NCBI GenBank assembly: GCA_017958245.1 | Contig: JAGDDC010000068.1 | Span: 1-11,031 of the forward strand | Direction: 5' to 3' | Origin: Lachnospiraceae bacterium | Lineage (GTDB): Bacteria > Bacillota_A > Clostridia > Lachnospirales > Lachnospiraceae | Length of the DNA: 11,031 nt | Shown here: piece by piece, positions 5,934 to 11,031 of the stretch | How positions within the stretch are numbered: position 1 is the stretch's first letter | Layout of the letters: each line of letters opens with the position of its first letter | Notes under the pieces: model-generated | The model's database searches: none | Seen by the model: only the letters and a program-made list of their open reading frames with translations | Told to the model about the DNA's origin: nothing | Position numbers and translations under genes: made by a program

Positions 5934-7182
5934 CTGTCCTCGTGTCCCCGGGCAGGCAGAAGATATAGCGGTAGTCGGCGAACCTTATCTCGTCACCGTC
6001 CATCAGAGGCTCCTCAAATCCGGGTTCAAGCTTGACCTCATTCAGATAAGTGCCTCCCGTGGTGTTCAGATCCGCGAGCACGAACGAGCTCTCACTCTTT
6101 CCGATCCGCGCGTGATATCTGCTGATACCGGTGGCATTGATACAGAGGTCGCACTGCCTTTCCATCCTTCCCACAAAGAACGGAAGCTCCGTGATCGGGA
6201 TCCTCTCCGCCTCTCCCTTCAGGTAAGCCAGCGCAGGACCCGTGCCCTTGAGCGTCTCCTGCTCTTCAGGCTCTCCCGGTATGCTCTCAACCCTGTACTC
6301 ACTCAGGTCGCCGCTGTCTTTCTCATCCAAGTTACTGCCTCCGCGTTCGTCCTCGTCCTCCCCATATTCGTCGTCTCCTGCGGCAAACTCGGTGATGAGC
6401 TTCACGGCCTTTTTCAGCACGGAAATAATCCCCTTCTTTTTGTGCGCCTGTCTGTCTCCGTTTTTTTGTATATCTTCGCTTTTCCGGTTATCTGTCCCGG
6501 CATGTTTTCCCGTCTTTGCCCGTCTCTCTCCCTTTGCCTGTTTCAGCGCCTCGTCATAGTTTATGATCTGCGCTTCCTTCTCCGTGCAAATGATCTGCTC
6601 TTTTTCCTCCTCGCTCAGATCCGCGCCCTGCTGCCACTTGAAAGCCTCCGCCGAGAGCTCGTCGAGCGTCACGCCCTCCTTTTTGCACTTGGCATAAACA
6701 CTGTAGGTTATGTAGGAGGCGTTCCTGTCGTTGTAATCAAGATGCTCCATAACGTACTCTAAGAAGTCCTCAAGCTGTCCCTTCAGATCCCTGTCGTACC
6801 CCGAGACATATACAAGCCCGACCTTGTCCGCGTCCGTACTCGCAAAGATCGACTCCGGGCCGATCACGTAGTCGTTCTCGCAGAGAAAGAAGTCGGGGCT
6901 CGCGGCTATGAAGGCCGCGATCTTGCATATCAGCATGCCTATGAACTCCGAGGACATCTTGCGTCTCTCAAACATGTGTCCCACGGATTGCAGCCCGTCA
7001 GTGCAAAAATAGTACTCCTTGTCGTTGTCCCTCAGCTCTATCCGAAGCGGCAGCACTCCCGGGACCGTGTTGTTTACGAGCATCTGCTCCTTGTAATCAA
7101 GTTTCCCGGGAGCAGCCCCTGCCCCCGCACCCCCTATGATATAATACTGATGCTGCAGATTCCTCACATATCTACCCTGCAC
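5929..7182 (-). CDS. DUF6382-FHA domain protein of a Tad-like pilus locus
   Basis: The product has 417 residues and no membrane segment. Residues 1 to about 175 fit DUF6382, which in Clostridia precedes FHA domains: (M)QGRYVRNLQHQYYII, then LVYVSGYDRDLKGQLEDFLEYVMEHLDY. Residues about 176-320 are a charged Lys-rich then Asp/Glu-rich linker, with a possible amphipathic helix near 261-278. Residues about 335-412 form an FHA domain with its key features: G348-R349, S364-R365 and H367 in ISRYHARI, and N383 in LNTTGGTYLN. FHA domains bind phosphothreonine peptides, so the protein probably reads Ser/Thr kinase signals in the cytoplasm. The start is GTG (7182-7180), with AGGAGG 8 nt upstream. It is the last gene of the pilus cluster, 95 nt after a TadE-like gene. 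Its phosphopartner is not visible here; DUF6382 assignment is from memory, FHA is firm. Confidence 0.9.
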   Translation of the reverse strand: MQGRYVRNLQHQYYIIGGAGAGAAPGKLDYKEQMLVNNTVPGVLPLRIELRDNDKEYYFCTDGLQSVGHMFERRKMSSEFIGMLICKIAAFIAASPDFFLCENDYVIGPESIFASTDADKVGLVYVSGYDRDLKGQLEDFLEYVMEHLDYNDRNASYITYSVYAKCKKEGVTLDELSAEAFKWQQGADLSEEEKEQIICTEKEAQIINYDEALKQAKGERRAKTGKHAGTDNRKSEDIQKNGDRQAHKKKGIISVLKKAVKLITEFAAGDDEYGEDEDERGGSNLDEKDSGDLSEYRVESIPGEPEEQETLKGTGPALAYLKGEAERIPITELPFFVGRMERQCDLCINATGISRYHARIGKSESSFVLADLNTTGGTYLNEVKLEPGFEEPLMDGDEIRFADYRYIFCLPGDTRTA

Positions 7183-7220
7183 TTTTTTCTCCTCCTGTTT
7201 CCCCTGCAGGTCAGCCTCAA

Positions 7221-7235
7221 ACCGGGGTCCCCGGT
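7221..7235 (-). other. Short perfect palindrome between the TadE-like and FHA genes
   Basis: ACCGGGG (7221-7227) and CCCCGGT (7229-7235) flank a single base. As RNA it would form about 5 bp around a 5-nt loop. It lies in the 95-nt gap; only TTT follows on the minus strand, so it is at most a weak terminator or an mRNA-processing hairpin. Confidence 0.3.
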
Positions 7236-7277
7236 CTCATGCTTCCCGCAAAACTCCCCTGCCCTGCACTTCTTTAC

Positions 7278-7646
7278 TCACTCTGTCTTCCGTGCCCTGC
7301 CCTTCTGCGTGACAACGACAGCTGCGAGCCTCTTTACAGTCTCGCGCCTCATCCCGAAGTAATCATCGTCTCCGACTTCGAGCACGGGTGCATCGTCGTA
7401 CATATATCCGAAGGAGAGCACCTTGTCCGCGTATGCTCCCACAAGTTCCTCCCTCTCGTCAGCGTCCGCGTTTATCAGGGCGCGGGAGTACTCGGTCAGA
7501 TGCATTGAATCCGCGTGCTCCTTCACCCTGTTGTGCAGCCTGAAACAAAGGGCCATCAAAGATATGACGACAGTTATGACAAAGGGCACGACAAACACGC
7601 CCTCAACCGTGAGCGAAGCCTTGTATGTCTTAAAGAGCACTTCCAT
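7278..7646 (-). CDS. Small TadE-like pseudopilin
   Basis: The 122-residue product has a short N-terminal leader (MEVLFKTYKA) followed by SLTVEGVFVVPFVITVVISLMALCF, the class III/type IV pilin-like pattern: cleavage expected after A10, with glutamate at +5 (E15) leading a single hydrophobic helix. The remaining roughly 85 residues are charged and acidic and should lie outside the membrane. TadE/TadF-type pseudopilins help assemble or prime Tad (type IVc) pili. The A24 peptidase encoded 51 nt upstream is the likely processing enzyme. ATG 7646 is preferred because GGAGG lies 8 nt upstream; an in-frame ATG at 7673 has none. It is shorter than typical TadE proteins, so it may be a minor component or TadF-like. 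Confidence 0.85.
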   Translation of the reverse strand: MEVLFKTYKASLTVEGVFVVPFVITVVISLMALCFRLHNRVKEHADSMHLTEYSRALINADADEREELVGAYADKVLSFGYMYDDAPVLEVGDDDYFGMRRETVKRLAAVVVTQKGRARKTE

Positions 7647-7697
7647 GTCTCCCTCCTCCGATCCGTAAAGCATTTGCCATGAACTGCCTGCGGGACC

Positions 7698-8117
7698 TCA
7701 CATGATGAGCAGATGGCACACATATCCCGCAAGCATGAACGGCACCAGCGGAAATGAATCCTTGCGCCCAAGCTTCCCCGAGATCCACATGACCGCCGCA
7801 AAGACTCCCGCTGTCATCACGGTCCAGGAGAGTATGTAAAACCCTCTTATCATGCCTGTCGCAAGCCCTATCGCACCTATGAGCATCCCGTCCGCCATGC
7901 CAATCTTTCCTCCCGTGAGCTTTGAGAGTCCCATAAGCGACAGGCCGGGGAGCATTCCCGGGATGCGCTCCCACAGAAGCAGACCGTCGAGGATCACAGC
8001 CGTCCCCACCATCACGGCCGTGCCGGCGAGGATATGCCACAAAACAAGCCTTCGTTTTCTGATATCCTCGACGGAGAGCGCGGCAAGCACCGCAAGATTT
8101 GCCACCAACGTCCACAT
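7698..8117 (-). CDS. A24 family prepilin peptidase (TadV/CpaA-like)
   Basis: The product has 139 residues, the size of short TadV/CpaA-type enzymes that lack the methyltransferase half of PilD. These membrane aspartyl proteases remove the leader from prepilins and pseudopilins on the cytoplasmic side. The two catalytic aspartates are visible: D18 in SVEDIRKRR and D76 in GGKIGMADGMLI. The latter is a GxxD variant of the usual GxGD motif, with alanine in place of the second glycine. Several hydrophobic helices span the protein and the C-terminus FPLVPFMLAGY is typical. ATG 8117 has GGGAGGA just upstream; a longer frame to 8288 overlaps the preceding gene and reads as hydrophilic shadow. The gene sits between the two genes whose products carry processing sites, which supports the role. 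Loss of the GxGD glycine is a small point against full confidence in activity. Confidence 0.9.
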   Translation of the reverse strand: MWTLVANLAVLAALSVEDIRKRRLVLWHILAGTAVMVGTAVILDGLLLWERIPGMLPGLSLMGLSKLTGGKIGMADGMLIGAIGLATGMIRGFYILSWTVMTAGVFAAVMWISGKLGRKDSFPLVPFMLAGYVCHLLIM

Positions 8118-8194
8118 ATCTCCTCCCTTTTTTGTCGGAGCTGACCCGCGATCCGTATCAACCGGCCCCGCAGAGTATGCCCCCCGTTTCAGCC

Positions 8195-9205
8195 TCAATG
8201 TCCCGCCCCGCATCTCTTGCAGGGCCTGTATGTCTTTTCCGCTTCCTTCAGCGGGATCTTTCTCACGGTGCGCTTCAAGCCCGGACACCCCGACGTGTAG
8301 TGGTATCTGTTCCCGTCCTCTGTTATGAGCACGGTTCCGGGCGCAGTCCCCCCGGCGCAGTGTTCACAGGGGTAATACTTGGCGCCGCTTGAGTTTCTCT
8401 CCCCTCCGATCCCCGCGAGAGCGACGCTGTGAGACCTGATGTTGAGCGACGGGCATTGCATGGTCACGTGGTAGACGGTGCCGCTCTCGGTGACGTACAC
8501 CATCTCGTCATCGCCTTCCTCCTCTTCTTCCTCCTGCCTTCTGACTTCGAGCAGCTCGCGCCCCTCGCCGTTAAAGAGCCTCACTCTGAAGTCCTCCCTG
8601 ACCGGGGCGGAGAAGAGTCCGAACATGTCTATGGGCATGGCAAACCTAAAGCCTACGCTCACTCTCATGAACCTGCCATCCGCGGAGATCCCCGCTCCCC
8701 TGCAGTCAAGGTCCTTCACAAAAGACCCGTATCCCCTTGTGATCACTGCCATGTAGGTCTCGATCAGCCTTTCCTCCAGGCTGTCCTCAAGCATGCCTGC
8801 AACCGCGTCGGTCGTCTCTTCAGACGCTCCCTCGCCCAGACTCCCGCGGAGCTTCTCGCGCAGCGTGTCCGAAAGATCGCCGAGACTGCCGAAAAGGCTC
8901 ACGTTCCTCGCGAGCTCGAGGCCTTCCCTGTGGATGTTTATGTTCACCGCCTCCGCCACAAAAAAGTACAGGAAGAACATGACCGCGAAGAAAAAGATGG
9001 GCAGCACGAACGCGCCCTCGACGGAAAGTGAACCTCCAAGTCCCTGCGAAGCCTCTATCTGCTTTTCGGTGTGTTGATACTTCCCTTTGGATTTGGCAAC
9101 AATCGAATCAGATATATGATTTTTTTTATGAGGAAAAGGGTCTGAAAAGCAGATAGAGCCTTCGCAGAGTCCGCAGTATGTCCCGGTTTTGTCTTTCTCT
9201 TGCAT
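8195..9205 (-). CDS. TadE-like pseudopilin with two C-terminal Cys/His modules
   Basis: The product has 336 residues. GLGG|SLSVEGAFVLP (cleavage expected after G58, glutamate E63 at +5) opens one hydrophobic helix, about 64-88, as in TadE/TadG proteins. A region of about 130 residues with predicted strands follows, then an acidic run (EEEEEE, 225-230). Two similar modules end the protein: H246, C251, C280, C283 and H302, C307, C329, C332, each H-x4-C-P-x-L then PC-x2-C, resembling Ada-type or zinc-ribbon metal sites. After processing they should face outside. The leader of 58 residues is unusually long, but ATG 9205 is the only in-frame start (no ATG, GTG or TTG between it and the cleavage site). 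It overlaps a long inverted repeat. ATG 9205 is 1 nt after the upstream stop, without a clear ribosome-binding site, so translational coupling is likely. Confidence 0.85.
   Translation of the reverse strand: MQEKDKTGTYCGLCEGSICFSDPFPHKKNHISDSIVAKSKGKYQHTEKQIEASQGLGGSLSVEGAFVLPIFFFAVMFFLYFFVAEAVNINIHREGLELARNVSLFGSLGDLSDTLREKLRGSLGEGASEETTDAVAGMLEDSLEERLIETYMAVITRGYGSFVKDLDCRGAGISADGRFMRVSVGFRFAMPIDMFGLFSAPVREDFRVRLFNGEGRELLEVRRQEEEEEEGDDEMVYVTESGTVYHVTMQCPSLNIRSHSVALAGIGGERNSSGAKYYPCEHCAGGTAPGTVLITEDGNRYHYTSGCPGLKRTVRKIPLKEAEKTYRPCKRCGAGH
9044..9167. repeat. 24-nt inverted repeat (23/24) flanking a 76-bp AT-rich segment
   Basis: The left arm 9044-9067 is the reverse complement of the right arm 9144-9167 except for one position (9052 against 9159). 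The arms lie within codons 13 to 54 of the TadE-like gene and cover the peptides around LCEGSICFS and KQIEASQG. The 76-bp interior is much richer in A/T than the flanks, with an 8-T run at 9120-9127. It may be an invertible segment, an mRNA foldback or a template-switch duplication. Confidence 0.9.
9093..9120 (+). promoter_or_regulatory. Promoter-like sequence inside the inverted repeat
   Basis: TTGGCA (9093-9098) and TATGAT (9115-9120) are spaced by 16 bp on the plus strand, antisense to the pilus operon. In this orientation it would transcribe towards the DUF5702-like gene in antisense. If the flanking repeats recombined, it would face the downstream pilus genes. The sequence match is moderate and AT-rich DNA often yields such hits. 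Confidence 0.4.
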
Positions 9206-9206
9206 C

Positions 9207-11031
9207 TCAGTATCTGTAGCGCTTTGTCACGCTGTGTATGTATGGCTCGCGCCTTGCCCCGCCGGCGTATCTCGGGAACATGGCAAGCCTTGTATCTGTC
9301 CTTGCAGAGGATATGCACATGTCAATCCTGAAGCTTTCGTCATACCTGTCTTTGATGTTCTCCTGTATGAGAGCTTCCATCCTGCAAAGCCTTGCCTCCT
9401 CGCCCGCTATGAGCATCAGGAACATGATGTAGTCCTCATATTGCGGTGTTCCCGTCGTCTCACGCATGGCTGCTGCCTTGGTCTTTATGATCCCGGTCGC
9501 GACGAGAGGTATGTCCTTCAGATCCACGCAGAAGATGTCTCTCCCCGTCAAGAGGCTGATCCTTTTTCCCAGCATTATGGCCGCCGTCTCGACCAGAGCC
9601 TGCACTGAGGCCCACACTATCATGACGAGGTATTTGACGAGCGTGACCACAAAGGGCAGGCCCGCAAAACCGACGGTAGCCATTGCAAATGCTTCCGACT
9701 TCATTCGCACATCCCCGTCCGTCAGACAGAAGATCAGGCTTCCGGGAAGTCTCATGAGGAAAAGCCGCCAGACCATCCTCTCAAGATTTGTCAGGTCCGA
9801 CTTTGCACCGCACACGATGAACTCCTGCTCGTAGTTTAAGACATGGCCCTCATATCGCTCGGCAAGCTCCGGATCTTTGTCCTCGCCGTAAAGCCTCCGG
9901 AAATGATCCGACGCGTACTTTACGAGCAGCACTCTCTCGAGCGCCTCCCCCGCAAGGCTTGACGAGACGTCGCTGTTTACGTGGTCGAGAAGGCTCGAAG
10001 CGTCCTCCTCCTCGAGCACGTCGTCAGGGTCGATCTCGTCCTCCTCGTAAGTCTTTCCCCCGAAGGTGAACTCAGTCAACTCTTTGCACGAGTTTGACGA
10101 AAGCTTTAGGTCGTCCGGAAACATAAGCCCACAAAGGCCTTTTGAGACCAGGTCCTCAAGCGCACCCGTTATGTTGTCCTCGATCGTCTCAAGCTTCAGA
10201 GTGGAGTAGTCAAACTCAAGACCCTTGAACGAGTACGGACCGAATTGTTTTTTTAAACGCTTTATGGCGGATTCGAACGAATCCCAGGCTTCCTTGTTGT
10301 CACCGGAGCCGTCCGGCGGGGAGGACACACCGGACAGACTGCCCTTTACACTTTCCAGTACACCCCGGTTTCCTTCGAGGGTAGCCTTCATAGTGTCAAA
10401 ATCCAGACCCGCCAGGGTTGCTGACCCTATTCCGGCATATCCCTTCATGAGTTCAAGGGATCCTGACAATTCCTCCACTATGGGAGAGATCTCGTCAGAC
10501 GAAGACGTATATGTTTTAAGCTCAGACTCAAAGTCAAGAACAGAATCTGCGATACCTCCCTGCTTCCCTTTTATCGCATCCACTTTGAGAATCGCTGCCT
10601 TCGCCGAATCAAGCGTGCAGTTTACCAACTGCTTTATATTGTCATAGCTTTTTTTAAAGCTCTTTTTTGCATCCGAATAGCTGTCTCTTATCTCTTCGAG
10701 CTCTTTTTCACACTCTTCGATCAGTCCCGAGACCCCGCTGCCTTCCTCTTCCGGTTCCCCGGGGGGATCTGTCTCCTTCTCCTTCTTTTCCATGTCTCTC
10801 AGAGCCTCCAGCTCTTTCTCCTTGTTGTCGACCGAGACCGACAGATCATAGCATGTCCTGCCCGCGGTTTTAAAGCTGTCAAGCGTGTTCAGGATGTCGG
10901 TATAGCTCCCGCAGAGCGCGCTGTAGAGCTGAGTGTTATTGATCCCCGCGGTGACTCTGTCGGGTTTTGTTTTAAAGATCTTCTTTACGAAGAAAGGTTC
11001 CGTCCCGATCCTGCCGTCCTTTGTAAGCTTC
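9207..11031 (-). CDS. DUF5702-like protein of the Tad-like pilus locus, N-terminus beyond window
   Basis: The frame is open from base 11031 to the TGA at 9207-9209, giving 607 visible residues; the true start lies beyond the right edge, and the internal ATG at 10793 has no special support. The visible N-terminal half is hydrophilic and helical with coiled-coil character (for example EECEKELEEIRDSYSDAKKSF). A conserved-looking stretch, LNYEQEFIVCGAKSDLTNLER, precedes a hydrophobic region at visible residues about 447-488 (membrane-associated), and then YEDYIMFLMLIAGEEARLCRMEALIQENI. The last two blocks match my memory of DUF5702, a family found in Clostridial TadE/TadG-type loci. A role as a TadG-like pseudopilin or assembly factor is inferred from place. 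The next gene begins 1 nt after its stop. The missing N-terminus would be expected to hold a membrane helix. Confidence 0.82.
   Translation of the reverse strand, partial: KLTKDGRIGTEPFFVKKIFKTKPDRVTAGINNTQLYSALCGSYTDILNTLDSFKTAGRTCYDLSVSVDNKEKELEALRDMEKKEKETDPPGEPEEEGSGVSGLIEECEKELEEIRDSYSDAKKSFKKSYDNIKQLVNCTLDSAKAAILKVDAIKGKQGGIADSVLDFESELKTYTSSSDEISPIVEELSGSLELMKGYAGIGSATLAGLDFDTMKATLEGNRGVLESVKGSLSGVSSPPDGSGDNKEAWDSFESAIKRLKKQFGPYSFKGLEFDYSTLKLETIEDNITGALEDLVSKGLCGLMFPDDLKLSSNSCKELTEFTFGGKTYEEDEIDPDDVLEEEDASSLLDHVNSDVSSSLAGEALERVLLVKYASDHFRRLYGEDKDPELAERYEGHVLNYEQEFIVCGAKSDLTNLERMVWRLFLMRLPGSLIFCLTDGDVRMKSEAFAMATVGFAGLPFVVTLVKYLVMIVWASVQALVETAAIMLGKRISLLTGRDIFCVDLKDIPLVATGIIKTKAAAMRETTGTPQYEDYIMFLMLIAGEEARLCRMEALIQENIKDRYDESFRIDMCISSARTDTRLAMFPRYAGGARREPYIHSVTKRYRY

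Noticed and set aside
5869..6762. Plus-strand open frame of 297 codons
   Set aside because: It is antisense to the FHA protein gene, which has intact FHA residues and a good ribosome-binding site; no sensible protein features.
7176..7280. Short direct repeat (CCCTGCACTT) at 7176 and 7264
   Set aside because: Only about 10 nt are shared in a low-complexity C/T-rich stretch, so chance is a sufficient explanation.
7630..8115. Minus-strand open frame of 161 codons overlapping the prepilin peptidase gene
   Set aside because: It is another frame of the peptidase gene, whose own frame holds both catalytic aspartates and hydrophobic helices.
8429..9031. Plus-strand open frame of 200 codons
   Set aside because: Antisense shadow of the Cys/His TadE-like gene; no ribosome-binding site and His/Arg/Val-rich translation typical of reverse frames.

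Overview
The window looks like a chromosomal segment of a fairly GC-rich member of the Clostridia, most likely Lachnospiraceae. Three things suggest this: the gene order dnaX-ebfC-recR; RecR and small-protein sequences that read like Lachnospiraceae orthologues; and families I associate with that group (DUF5711, DUF6382-FHA, DUF5702, TadE-like proteins with Cys/His modules). No database search was possible, so names rest on recognised motifs. Eleven genes are supported, ten on the minus strand and one on the plus strand. No tRNA, rRNA, CRISPR array, transposase or IS was seen.

Region A (1-4299, minus strand, read right to left) is a housekeeping replication/recombination block: dnaX (clamp-loader ATPase), ebfC (nucleoid-associated YbaB family) and recR (recombination mediator, TTG start). 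A coiled-coil protein with two membrane segments and a membrane-anchored DUF5711-like protein, cut by the left edge, follow. Spacing is 15 to about 60 nt, so this looks like one transcription unit, started by a near-consensus promoter at 4339-4367.

Region B (4300-5887) begins with a 189-nt divergent intergenic region holding two back-to-back sigma-70/sigma-A type promoters. One serves dnaX; the other serves an 88-residue plus-strand orphan (4489-4755) with a structured leader. The orphan converges on a flavodoxin-like/SCP2 fusion gene (4788-5777, minus), and a strong bidirectional terminator (4760-4780) lies between them. The fusion gene has its own promoter (5859-5887).

Region C (5929-11031, minus strand) is the distal part of a Tad-like (type IVc) pilus or pseudopilus locus. 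In transcription order it has a DUF5702-like protein (start beyond the right edge), a TadE-like pseudopilin with two C-terminal Cys/His modules, an A24 prepilin peptidase, a second small TadE-like pseudopilin, and a DUF6382-FHA phosphothreonine-reader protein. The peptidase probably processes the two pseudopilins, both of which carry a (G/A)|SL(T/S)VE site. The FHA protein could tie the machine to Ser/Thr phosphorylation. The main ATPase, platform and major pilin genes would lie outside the window.

The most striking unexplained structure is a 24-nt inverted repeat (23/24 identical) at 9044-9067 and 9144-9167. It sits inside the 5' end of the TadE-like gene and flanks an AT-rich 76-bp segment with a promoter-like sequence that currently points away from the downstream pilus genes. 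This is the geometry of an invertible DNA switch, but it could also be an mRNA foldback, a template-switch duplication or an assembly artefact.
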